This document shows, in pieces, positions 53,440-64,000 of a stretch of DNA of 64,000 nt. Made by a program: the position numbers and the translations under genes. Position 1 is the first letter of the stretch, and each line of letters begins with the position of its first letter. The notes under the pieces were generated by a model that was not told the DNA's origin, did no database searches, and saw only the letters and a list, made by a program, of their open reading frames with translations. The stretch covers positions 2,966,979 through 3,030,978 of the forward strand of contig OY482849.1 in the NCBI GenBank assembly GCA_960531495.1. Direction: 5' to 3'. Source of the DNA: Zeus faber. Taxonomy: Eukaryota; Chordata; Actinopteri; Zeiformes; Zeidae.

Positions 53440-54100
53440 GCTCAAGGAGATGGTGGTGGAGATAGTTATATTTTATTCAAAGTATAAATAAGATATATAT
53501 TTTATTCATCCCCAGAGGTAAATTGTGGAAAGTGTGTTCCCTGACCGGGAATTGAATAAGGAACCCTAGGAAGCCCTAGGAACCCTAAGGAATCCTAATC
53601 ACTAGACCACCAGGGAGGGCTATGGACTATCTCCTTCCAGAGAGAGAATGTGGAGGTGGTCCAAAACTACAGGTACCTGGGGTTACACTTGGACAACAAA
53701 CTAGACTGGGCTGGTAATGTGGAAGCAGTGTCCAAGAAGGATCTGACCTCTTTTGAGCTTTTATTATTCAGTTGTGGCCAGTGTGGCGTTCTATGCGGTG
53801 GTGTGCTGGGGCTGCAGCAAGGTGGCGTATGATGCTGAATGGTTCTGTCTGTGGTGTTACCCTGGACTCTGCGGACATCCTCTAATAGAAGGATGAGGGC
53901 CAAACTCCTGGCTATCATGGACAATCCCTCTCACCCCCAACTTGACGCTGTGGCAGAGCAGAGAAGCACCTTCAGCAACAGACAGAATAACCATAGTCCT
54001 CCAAAGAGCGCTACAAGAGGACAGACTGTACAACTCGTCGTTGAAACCCCGACAGTGGCTGTGACATTTTCATCTCTTGTAACAAACAGCTGAACTCTCA
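53440..54100 (+). pseudogene. CR1/Rex1/L2-like LINE 3' fragment
   Basis: The plus strand carries 'VEVVQNYRYLGLHLDNKLDW' (53650-53710), then in other frames 'ASVAFYAVVCWGC' (about 53780-53820) and 'RRMRAKLLAIMDNPSHP' (53890-53940). This is the post-RT order of CR1/Rex1-type LINEs (YKYLG...LDW, CW, IMDNxSHPL). At least two frameshifts. A LINE-tail-like 'ttttattcatccccagaggt' is at 53498-53518, upstream of it. Confidence 0.8.
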
Positions 54101-54823
54101 GAGTTTTCTTTCCTCCTTCTCAGAATTGGGTGTACCCAAATCATTATATATATTTTTTTTACTCAACAAAAGTAGGACCAGGTCATCGTCATTTGATTTA
54201 ATATTGAGTTATGCAGTACAAACTATTAGCATCTAAGAGGCGTTTTGTAATTGTTGGGGGAAAAAAACGGTCACTCCATCTACTGACATGGTTTGTCATC
54301 TGGAATGACAAAAATTGGGGGTTAACAACAAATTTCTAAATGGTTTGCATCTTGCTAATCAAACGTGTTGATTGGAATACGCTCCAGCGCTACTGCTTAT
54401 GATTTGTAGCTGACTCGAAATCCAAGCGTGAATGAGTGTCCATATGGGAATGCTATTAGGTTGTGTGAGAATCTGTTCTCACCAGCCCAGCTTCCTGCTG
54501 TCTCTGCTCAGAGAAAAATATGTGTAATGATGGGATGATTTTTAGAGTTAAAATCAACTACGACACCCCAAGAAACACAGGAGAGCCCTGAAGTTCTGAA
54601 ATCAAATCTCGTCTTCGGTACGTCCATACCAAGAAACCACAGATTATATTGCTGCAACTTTAGCAGTGACATTTGCTTTTTAGTTTATTTACACTTTGCA
54701 TTGATAAAAACGTGCAGTCTTTGCTTAAAATATTTATACTGGACCTCTACCCTATGCAATGCAAACATAGATGCTGTCATAGATAATTCAGGTAAAAACA
54801 TTAAGGTAATACTGTGTATATAC
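54101..54823. other. No gene seen
   Basis: AT-rich, mixed. Nothing recognised. Confidence 0.4.
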
Positions 54824-55620
54824 TGTACACGGATTAGCCGCAACATTAAAACCACCACTAATAACGACTAATATTGTGTAGCTCCCCCTCGTACCGCCAA
54901 AACAGCTCTGACCCGTCGAGGCATGGACTCCGCATGACCTCTGAAAGTTTCCTGTGGTATCTTGCACCAAGAACAGAGCCTTAGACTGGACTTAGCATAG
55001 ACTGGACTAGTAGCTGTCCTTAGTACAGGACTTAAGTCGTCTACATGGCGAGGTGGGGCCACCGTGGATCAGGCTTTTGTTCCAGTACATCCCACAGATG
55101 CTCGATCAGATCAGACCCTAACCCCAGGCATCCACATGACGTAGAACAAATGATTCATCAGACCAGGCCACCTTCTACCAATGCTCCATGGTCCAGTTCT
55201 GACGCTCAAATGCCCATTTTAGGCGCATTTTGCAGTGGACAGGGATCAGCGTGGGCACTCTGGCTGGTCTGCAGCTACACAGCCCCATACGCAGCAATCT
55301 GTATGCACTTTGTGTTCTGCCTCTATCATAGCCAGAATTAACTTTTTCAGCAATTTGTGCTACAGTAGCTCTTCAGTGTGATTGGACCAGACAGGCCAGC
55401 CTTTGCTCCCAACGTGAATCAATGAGCCCATGGGCGCCCATGACTCTGTTGCCGGTTCACTGGTTGTCCGTCCTTGGACCACTTTTGGTAGGTACTAACC
55501 ACTGCTTACCGGCAACACCCCACAAGACCTGTCGTTTTAGAGATGCTCTGACCCAGTCATTGAGCCATCACAATTTGGCCCTTGTCAAAGTCACTCAGCT
55601 CCTTACGCTTGCCAATATAT
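54824..55620 (-). pseudogene. Tc1-like transposase relic
   Basis: The minus strand, in broken frames, reads 'LSDFDKGQIVMAQ' (near 55605), 'TYQKWSKDGQPVNRQQSHGR', 'RATVAQIAEKVNSG' (helix-turn-helix), 'KVAWSDESFVL' (second Asp of DDE) and the C-terminal 'AESMPRRVRAVLAVRGGATQ' near 54920-54870. The left end 'ggattagccgcaacattaaa' fits the terminal repeat of this Tc1-type family. More than five frame breaks; dead. Confidence 0.85.
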
Positions 55621-56744
55621 GCATATACCGGAATAGATGTATGTTTGTCATTAGTTTCAAAACTGCAAACCTGAAGCAAAATTTTCATTTCTTCCTGAGA
55701 AGAAGTCTCAGGAAGCAATGTCTTGAACAGACCAGGAAATCGAGCGCCCATGACATATGCTGCAAAAAATAACCAACAACATCAGGTTATGTTATGAAGA
55801 CATTTTAGCATCACAAAAATGTTCTGTGGGTATCGCTGGGCGCAGTGGGAGGAGTTTTCTTTCAATGATGAAAACTGTGACAAGGCAATGTCAGAGTAAA
55901 TGTGTTTTTGAGTCTGGAATCAGTGAACTGCACTGCTCCCTTCCTGTTTCCCAACGTCCTCATCGTCCGCTATGACAAACTCCTGGTGGGAATGACACAT
56001 CCGTTCATACCAAAGAAGAGACAGAGGCAACGATATCAGTATTGGTTTCCGCTTACGTCCAAGTGCTCAGGGCACGTCTGCAGTGAAGACCATAACAAGG
56101 GGGACCTGTTAACTTTGGTTTAGTCAAATAAGACCACGTCATAGAGAAGGACATTTTTGTTTTGTAGTAATTTTTCTCAGCAGATGTATTTGTATCTTGA
56201 TTGAAACTGTGAGGTTTCGAGGGCTCATTTTACATACTTTACATCAATTTATGACTTGTGGGAGGTCATCAAGGTTCACCATCAAGAACATTCTCACAAG
56301 AGAATGACGTGGTCATCAGAAAATTAAAGGTGCTACCAAGGTTTCAGTTTGTTATATGAAGTTCACCATATATTAAAGGATATGTTCACTATATTTCAAC
56401 ACAGGTCTTAAAATCATGGTTCCCATCATTTAAAGCTGTTTCATGGTAATCTTACTGAACACTTTAATATTGAGAAACATATTGAGCTCTTCTGCAGCTT
56501 CTCACTGTGTTTGAATCCATCCATTCAGCCCAACAAGTGCGCATTTTTAAGTCTTAAAAGAAATTTTCAAATCTCCCTTCTCAAGAGTAAAGCATTTAGT
56601 GAGATTGTGCAATAAACAGTTAACGCTACGCTAGTTGTCTAAATATGGATATGAGCGTGACAAGATATTAAACACTATTTTGTGAAGATCTTTTTTGACT
56701 CTCCTTTTGACACTGTTTGTGTTGTATTGTATCCTATTGTACAG
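55621..56744. other. Unassigned; weak THAP-like fragment
   Basis: In the plus frame 55902-56123 the end reads 'WFPLTSKCSGHVCSEDHNK', which resembles the W-x-P...VCSxHF part of a THAP zinc-binding domain. This is weak and has no upstream CxxC pair. The rest has no recognised content. Confidence 0.25.
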
Positions 56745-56846
56745 CTACAGAAGCACGACCGGGAGGACGAGGATGTACCTTCCAAATGGAGAACAGAGGA
56801 GGAGATGGCAGCAGAAGCTATGGATCTAAGGAAACAGCTTGAATAA
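56745..56846 (+). pseudogene. Possible terminal exon of a DNA-transposon gene
   Basis: After a pyrimidine/T-rich stretch ending 'tattgtacag' (splice-acceptor-like) a 33-codon frame reads 'DREDEDVPSKWRTEEEMAAE' near its centre and ends 'LRKQLE' with TAA. The composition is like the C-terminus of transposon-derived nuclease genes in fish. Function unknown; the call is tentative. Confidence 0.3.
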
Positions 56847-57198
56847 TATAAATTTCCTTTATTTAAAACATGAAGTCCACATGCTAACCTTGCTACGCTC
56901 GCTATACTTGCTTTCTATTACCATGATAAAGTTAGTTACATTAAAGTACCTGTAAAGTGAATATAAAATTGTGTTCTGAGTTTGTTACACCATAGAACAA
57001 TGTGTTCTTAACCACCCAACCAAATTTGAATTATTAAAAGAATTGGCAAGTACTTAAATTAGGTTGCATCATCGTAAAAAAATAGCCAGTATTCTCTGCT
57101 CTGAATCTCCGCTGTGCATCTTGCTGTGCAAAATCGCGGACACCACGAGGGTGGCTTTCCACGAGTTCACATCTCCCTGAGACGCCTTTTACTCCATA

Positions 57199-57537
57199 GC
57201 CCTTTCTCTATCTAAGTTCTTGTCTGTACTTGGGTTCTTGTGGACTTGTGAAACGTCATCAGTCGCAACCCAAGTACTATTCCAATTCAAAGTACGCATC
57301 AAGTCAAGTCCAGTCCAAATGCCCAGATGTGGACTTGGTCCGCCCATTTTATCGAGGATGCATCGGTGGTTACTTGTGTGGACTTGGGACAGCCATGTAT
57401 CCCAGAATGCATTTCGCAGAATGACCATCCTGTGTCCTCCTGTCCCCGGGAGTCTGTACTCCCAAGTCGAACTTGCCAAGTCTGAACTACCAAGTCCGCA
57501 AGTCCGGATTTCGTGTACTTGGTATTGAGAAACGGCC
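57199..57537 (-). mobile_element. MITE with GGYCGTTTCTCAAT-type ends, copy 2
   Basis: Inverted relative to 17634-17973 and colinear with it: 'gtgaaacgtcatcagtcgc', 'catccgg/gatgtggacttgg', 'tggacttgggacagccatgt', 'aagtccgcaagtccgga'. It is flanked by 'cata' on both sides (57195-57198 and 57538-57541), a possible 4-bp target duplication. Confidence 0.7.
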
Positions 57538-57541
57538 CATA

Positions 57542-58157
57542 TGTTAATTCCCAGAACAGCATTTTATCCCATCAGCTTATCTTTGCTTAGTTTAGCCTAT
57601 TTCACCACTGCTCCATTTCAAACCTGGTATTTATATAGTGTTGGAGGCGGGGCCATGCAAAGAATGACCTTGTATACGTCATGGTCTCTGATTAAGCCCC
57701 GCCCAAAAACCCGGGACCACAGAATTGGTGAGAAACAGTTTAACGGTCTAACTCCACAATTCAGTACCATTCAGACAATTCAGAAAGAACTAATTCGTTC
57801 ACCATGTTTTCAGCAATTACTTTCTAACATGTATTATGTGTTTAGAAGCAAATCACTGAATTCCCTTTACAGAGACTTTAAAGTTCTGAATTGGCAATCC
57901 TACTGTTGAATCAATAACCATGTCAGTAGCTCCACTAATTTCAGAGGATAGCATTCTTTGAGACTGATTTTGGCCAATGGAATGTGGATTAAGGCATTTC
58001 GTGGAATTTGATAACAGCCTTAACTTTTGACCTTTTTTTAAATTTTGCTAAAATTTTGCAAAATCAAATCGAAGGTCAAGGTTGCATTGACTGAATTTAA
58101 TGCAGTCAATGTGTAATTTCATCTCTTCAAAGAATAAAATAAATGTGGATTTCATCA
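57542..58157. other. No gene seen
   Basis: Mixed sequence with no recognised content. Confidence 0.4.
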
Positions 58158-58254
58158 TTACATTACATTTACATTTAGTCATTTTGCAGACGCTTTTATC
58201 CAAAGCGACTTACAAGGGAGAATAACATTCAAGCTACATTGCGACAGAGATTCA
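58158..58254 (-). mobile_element. L2-type LINE, 3' tail only
   Basis: 'catttacatttagtcatttt' through 'gcaagctacattgcgacaga'-type sequence is the same 3' end as at 40705-40800. Only about 95 bases were copied, an extreme 5' truncation. Confidence 0.85.
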
Positions 58255-58334
58255 TCAGTATGTGTGTGTGACATTAAACCTGACTCAATTGTGTCATAAT
58301 GAAGAACAGCAAAATTTTCAATTCAGGGGGGCAG

Positions 58335-58565
58335 TGCCTTAGGAGGTAGATAGGTAGGTAGGTTGTCTAGTAATCATAAGATTGCCTGTTTGATCAGCAA
58401 CTACTCCTGGTAGCGTGCTGGTGTGTCCTTGAGCAAGACCCTCTAACTGCTCCCTGGGTGACGCTATATGGCAGCCCACTGCTCCTAGATACATCAGTTA
58501 CTGGGATGGGTGAAATGCATTTTGTTGCCTCAGTACTTATACTCTCTCCAATGAAAATAAGTTGA
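58335..58565 (+). mobile_element. SINE-like repeat sharing the DANA-like tail
   Basis: Contains 'gcagcccactgctcctaga' and 'ggatgggtgaaatgcat', colinear with the tail of the SINE at 42829-43160. The upstream part ('taggtaggttgtctagt', 'ttgagcaagaccctctaact') is different. It may be a second SINE family with a common LINE-recognised tail. Confidence 0.6.
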
Positions 58566-59265
58566 ATTTTATGTATTTATCCTTTTATTCACAACACAGC
58601 CAATAGCGCCACTACTTTTGTAGACACAACAGCTTTGACAGGACTTCCAGGAGCAGCTCTTAAAAACTCAAGTCACGGCGGGGATTCCGTGAATGTTAGA
58701 ATGTTAGAAAAAAAAGGCGAACATGTGGTTGATAAAGAGGACCAGCCGCTCTGGAGTCGTAAATTTATATCAAAAAAACAAACAAAAACAAAACAAACAA
58801 TCGTAATGAGCGCTGTGTGACAGACTCTCCTAGATCTCCACAGTCATGAACATTCTAGATGTTTGCAAATGCTAAATGCTGTCTTACACATAAACACAAA
58901 ATACCTTTTTTCTTTTTTATTTTAGAACATATTTAACCAGAAGTTGAAAGTGCATTGAGGGCATTTACCCTTGACTAAAATGAATAACCTCAACAGCAAA
59001 ATACATATAAATGGAGCATTTGTCAATATTTTAAAAGTGCCAATACCGTGAAATTAGGACCGACATGACAGCCGCCAAATGGATTTATTCCTGACGGCAT
59101 TGAGCACAGTACAAAGAGCTAGAGAATTTTATGACACTTTACTTGATTGTTTGGTAGTTTGGTAGGTCTATCGCTTTGTCGAAGTTTCTGACGCTCAAAT
59201 GAATTGGCCTTCACCGTAAAATACCTCATTCAAGTCTTCATTCAAGATCATTAATGTGGAGAGAT

Positions 59266-59298
59266 TTTGTATCTTAATGCATCGCATTAAGATACAAA
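59266..59298. repeat. Perfect inverted repeat, 15-bp arms
   Basis: 'tttgtatcttaatgc' and its exact reverse complement are separated by 'atc'. Confidence 0.9.
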
Positions 59299-61688
59299 CA
59301 TATGTTACAGCATATTTGAAATAATATGCTATTGTGAGAGGTAGCTTCGATTAATTGTTTGTGCTCTCAAGTGGAATTGCAATTAAAACACATGTCCAGA
59401 TTTTATTGAACGGTTTCCCCTGGAACATTATTCACTAAAATAACTGTGGATTATGAATTCCTCTGAGGCCCTGGTAACTCTTAACTCTTGGCTCAAATGC
59501 TGGACGGCTTTAAGACAGTTTTAATAAATCACATGTTGGAATGAAGGATGAAAACTTAACTGCCAGAAAATGCTGAAAATACATAATAGATCTTGATCAT
59601 TTCTTTGAGATTAATGGACTGGCCTGAATTTGCTCCCCTCTAAAAGGAAACATTTCAAGGCATTTTTAAGAATATACTATTTTGTGGAGTGTTTTTTTTT
59701 TAAGGATATCAGACAATTTATTTTTATCTTAAGAAATATTTTTGTGTTTTGTGAAAGATTGTCCCCCAATTAACAGAGGTAATTTTTTGAAGTGATTCCT
59801 TTTAGTTTGTGTTTTTACAGTTATGTTCTTGTCTGTTGGGTTGCGATGTTGGACTTCTTCCACAGATCTTTGGTGAGTTATAAAACTGACTAGACTTATA
59901 GTAGTTGATACAAACAAAAAAGAAACCCTTTACAAAAAAAAGCCCTAAAACCCTTTGTGCTGTGTATTATGTAAATCAAGACAACAAGAGTCAGGCAGAA
60001 AAAATAGCTCAGGGCCTTTTCACCTTCTTTTCTGTCTTTCTATAGAAGCATTTAAAAATGTCTGGCATTTAAATGAATGCTGAGAATTTAGTTTTTTTTG
60101 TTGGGAACCCATTTTTTGGACTTGATGAAGTTAAAAATCCAATGATTTGAATGGAATATTGTCTCAAATTCTAACGTGATTTGTAACAACATGCCGTCCT
60201 TCTGTTGCATTGAATTTTACATTCCATTCTAACTCGGCAAAAACACTTGCTACGGCAACCTCTGCATGCCATGTAAACTGATCGTTCATGGAATTCTGTC
60301 CTTTCGCATTCCTGTAAATATGTTGTGAGTTTAGCAAACCCCGAGAGCTGACTGTATAAAGTCACTATCATTGAATATTTTCTGCATCGTGCCAGAGAGA
60401 GAGAGAGAGCTGCCAGACACAGTTCGGGGCCACTGCAAGTATCTTATCCCAATGCCAAACATTTTCAAGAAAACAAAAATATTGGTTCCAACAGACGCTG
60501 GATTCTCTTTCACAACATTATATCATGCAAGCTGTTGGTAGTCTTTATCCTAGTAAGTAATTATAATATACTGTCTGTGTATATAGAAAGAATCACTGCA
60601 CACTGGGCCTGTCCAATTGAATTGTCATCGTGCACTGAGCATCATGAACTGGGCAAATGCAGGAATGCCCACCTGTCCTGAGGGTTAGCGTTGGCTGAGG
60701 GAGTCCTTCGGATTTGTAAATGGCGCTAGTGGACAGTAAACTGAGATGAGGTGGTGACCTCTAGTCACGCCTGACCTGTAGAAAAACCACCCCAGATGCC
60801 AATGTCTTATCATTTCCTAACCATTTCATAAATATGTACGTAGTGCCTGCGACATCACCAAATACTGCACAGACGTTTTGAAGCCTCGAGTTTGGCTTTA
60901 TGCTCACTGACCTCTTAGCAGGACGAAGCCACAGCTTGATAGATTTGGACAGCGGGGCGGATTCTTGGTTGGCTTGACTTGGAAACAGTATATTGACTCT
61001 GTTTGTTTTTTCTTCTTTCTCCATTGACTTACATTCAGTCAGAGGTTTAGCTCTACTGCAGTTTAGAGCACTTACGCATTGGCATCAACTGGCCATAATG
61101 GCTGTCGCTTGGTATATACGCATTTACCTTGCAGCTGGTGCAACAGAAAATCTCCGGCAATTACTTACAAGCAGAAGGAATTAAATTCTATTATCTACTA
61201 TATATATTATTATATATATAATTCAATTATATTATTTACTTCATATGGTAAAATGGTGCTGCGTGAGTGGCAGCCTGTTACAGCAGCTCCTGCTCGCTTA
61301 GGAGCTTCTTTTTGTAAATTTGTGTATAGCATTTTATTTATTTACAGTATATTCCTTGCCTTTTACATGGAAAAACATTTCAAGAATTCAATCTAAAGTT
61401 CAATTTCAAATATTGAAATATTCTTTGTTATAAGAGATTTTATCTGTACTTTTGCATTCATAGATGCACAAAAGCGGTTGAAAACATTCCGTTTCAATTT
61501 CTCTCTAGCTTCCTGTGCACTAAGTGTAGTCTGCCAGAGCTGTGCAAGGTTAATTGGCACTATTTGCACTTCTCACTACCTGTCTGTTTTAAACCGAACT
61601 GATCATCTGTATTCTCTGCACATCTCTGGTAAGTGGTGCGATTTCTTTCCAAAACTGAAAGGTTTTTGTTCCAAGTGTTTTGAGAACA

Positions 61689-61692
61689 CCCC

Positions 61693-61723
<31 letters not shown>

Positions 61724-61726
61724 ACA
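61689..61726. repeat. Poly(C) followed by (AC)n
   Basis: About 21 C then an AC run. Confidence 0.95.
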
Positions 61727-64000
61727 AACAACATTCAAAATTACTTGTCTTATTCATTTGATGGTATTTTCTTTCTTAAACAGTATTATATTTTGCGCCA
61801 TGCGGTTCTTTGACCTATTTGGAAATCGGACTGTCATAAAGAAGGAATGTGTTATTTCTGCGGCCACATGAAAGATAATGGAAAGATCAAGACCAAAAGA
61901 AAACAAAAAAAGAAAGATGTTTTCAGGTTTTCTGTCTTGGTGTGCTCTATCAGAATCAATTATATTTGCCAAGCCAGAGCCTGAGAATGTGTGCAGGGAA
62001 CTCTGTGCAGGGAATTCTAAAATAATGATATACAGAATGTATTTACATTGCAGGGGCAAGGTGATGGATTTCCACTTTATTTAATCTTTCTTAAAAACGC
62101 ACTTTGGTCATGAGGGAAACCTTTAAAGTCAGTTCTATGTTCTACACTCACCTCTTTTTTGCATTGAGATAAAAGGTAGTACACTGCTGTGTAAAAATGT
62201 TCAAAAAAGGATGTTTTTTAGGACATGTTTAGATAGTGCCATGTTTTGATAGTGCCATGTTTTAATTAAATCACTCATAAGCAAGAGCTGATCACAAGAA
62301 CCTACCACGAATTCCGAATTACATCTTTAAAGCTGCCTAAAATTAATGTAAGACATTATGTTACTCAAGAATAGGGACAGTCCAAGGGAGGGCCTAATGT
62401 TGATGGATGATTTTGTTGGGGGTTTTTTTTGGCAATGATGTAAGTCATCATGGAGCTATAGCCTTCGCCGGGGCCAAATAGTGAATGCCTCTGTTCCCGG
62501 CTGTGACACCCCCGGCGACTTCCTTCAACCAACCAAGACTTCCCTCCTTCATCCGGTGGGGTGCATTATGCGTCATTAGTGCCAAGTGCTAACAAGACCA
62601 TGTTGTTAAGATGACCCTGAAAAGGTCTAAGCTCCTCAGAGAGTTGGATAGGGAGGAGGGGGGTGGTGGTGGGGTGGTTATATACAAATTGAAACAAAAA
62701 GTACTGTATTCCCTCAACACAATGAGATTCCAATTAGCTCTCAGTCTCTTAGAACATTGTGAGACGATGTCTTAATGCTCTCCTCCGCAGAATCCTTCAG
62801 CATCTTCAGAGAGGTAAAGGGAGAAAATTACCTGCTGCTGTTGATGTTCTTAAAACAAAACCGGCGTGTGCTACTTTTTGTGCGGAATGGATTACCGGCT
62901 CCAGGGTAATGGAGAAGCACTACAGAGGCGCAAACCTCTCGAATGGCCCTCGATGGGAGGCCCTTGGGGTGCTTGTACTGTGTTGGCTGGAGAGTCACAT
63001 CAGCCGCACTATCAGGTCAGCAGATACTGTAAAATTGTAACTATATATATTCAGTCGCCCTCCCTAGATTATTGTGGGGGGTTTTTTGTCTCCAGGGGGG
63101 GTTTCTTCTGCCTGCTTATTCCCTTGTCAAATGATGGCTTTCCACTAATGGAAGTGTCTTAGGAAATAAGACTTTGCTATCTCTTTAAAAGGCATTTCAG
63201 GCTGAAATTATATATATATATATACACACATATATATATATATACACCATATATCCTGTATATATAGTGCCTTGAGTATTCAGCCACAACACTATTTTTA
63301 TTTTTTATTTTTTATTTTTTTTCAAATAAATGATTGCCACAACCTGGGAATTCAATAAATGTTAGCGGGAATTTTTATTTTTGAATCGCTTAACAGTGTG
63401 GCCCCAATACAGAAAGTAAATCACAGAAATGAACAACTGAAACGTCAACAATTCAAAAGTATTCCTATATGTAGCTAAGTTGCAGCTACTACAGCCAATA
63501 CTCTATTTGGATAAGTCAGTTCATTTTGCAGAAGATGGTGCAAGGACAGTCACGCACCTTTTCCTTTTCCAAAACACTGTTTCACCCAAATTGGTTAGAG
63601 TCGTGTAAACTTTGAGCGCTTTCTCTTTTTTTTTTTTTTAAAAGCTGGGTGGACTATAATAAGACACATTGAATCCGCTATCTCCCCCCATGAGTGCTGA
63701 GCCTGCCAAACTGCTAGGAAGAAGGCAGAGTTCACTCTCTATCCAGTCCTTGTCTCTGTGCTATACTTTACAAAATACCAAACCTCCACAAAGGCACGAG
63801 AGTACAAAAAGGGTTCGATATTATTTGCTAAGTTCTAAAAATCTATAAAAGATCAAGATCATTTTCAATTATATATGATTTGACTTTCGGCTGTATAGCC
63901 TTTTGCAGCAATGTGTATACATTCTAAATAATTCATTTCAGTAGTTTGACTCCCAGCACTACACACTGTTGCTTGTTGAAGTATCTCTACACTGTAATTT

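Larger units (their letters stand above)
58566..64000. other. Unassigned, comparatively repeat-poor DNA
   Basis: No gene or large transposon is recognised. Small features: perfect inverted repeat 59266-59280/59284-59298; poly(C)-(AC)n at 61689-61726; (TA)n near 63210-63255; (ATTTTTT)n near 63296-63320. Stretches such as 62440-63020 are balanced in composition and might be conserved regulatory DNA, which cannot be shown here. Confidence 0.4.

Noticed and set aside
56040..56123. THAP domain gene
   Set aside because: Only the W-x-P...VCS segment is suggestive; the N-terminal CxxC pair is absent and the frame is short. Kept only as a weak remark.

Overview
The window looks like repeat-dense intergenic DNA of a ray-finned (teleost) fish. 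The basis is the kinds of elements present: a sushi-like Ty3/gypsy chromovirus with a chromodomain, Gmr1-like Ty3/gypsy copies with integrase upstream of reverse transcriptase, an OTU-bearing Helitron, L2-, Tx1/L1-, RTE- and CR1-like LINEs, DANA-like tRNA-derived SINEs and a Tc1-like transposon, plus long CA and GATA microsatellites. I found no convincing host protein-coding gene, no rRNA or tRNA gene and no CRISPR array. All recognisable coding sequence belongs to mobile elements, nearly all of it decayed. The species cannot be named from the sequence.

Layout. 1-965 is a GC-rich dispersed repeat that recurs near 52.4 kb. 970-4360 is a Tx1/L1-type LINE on the minus strand. 5080-10262 is a minus-strand Ty3/gypsy element (gag, protease, RT, RNase H, integrase) split inside its protease region by a 5'-truncated LINE (7100-9515) that carries a 14-bp target duplication. 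10.5-13.6 kb holds hairpins, two LTR types and an unidentified coding remnant. 14.47-18.84 kb is a decayed plus-strand Helitron (C76-peptidase-like motif, OTU domain, zinc-finger region, helitron N-domain, HUH Rep) broken by a SINE, an LTR and a MITE. 18.8-24.8 kb is mostly unassigned and carries a short interstitial telomeric array.

24.79-27.80 kb and 46.15-49.37 kb are two related minus-strand Gmr1-like retrotransposons with the pol order integrase, RT, RNase H. The second carries an 84-bp tandem repeat. 29.60-34.70 kb is the youngest and best-preserved element, a complete plus-strand sushi-like retrotransposon with nearly identical LTRs and a 5-bp target duplication. Its primer-binding site is complementary to the predicted 5' end of its own RNA, it has a candidate -1 frameshift site between gag and pol, and it carries one nonsense and one frameshift lesion. 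It landed inside an older DNA transposon whose apparent ends lie near 29.03 and 35.37 kb.

35-46 kb holds microsatellites, a solo LTR with a perfect target duplication, an L2-type LINE and a SINE. 50.2-54.1 kb holds RTE and CR1 fragments. 54.8-55.6 kb is a Tc1-like transposase relic. The last 5.5 kb is unassigned, comparatively repeat-poor sequence. These genes do not form a host pathway. The working relationships are within elements: Gag particle, protease, RT/RNase H and integrase in the LTR elements; endonuclease and RT in LINEs; Rep in the Helitron.
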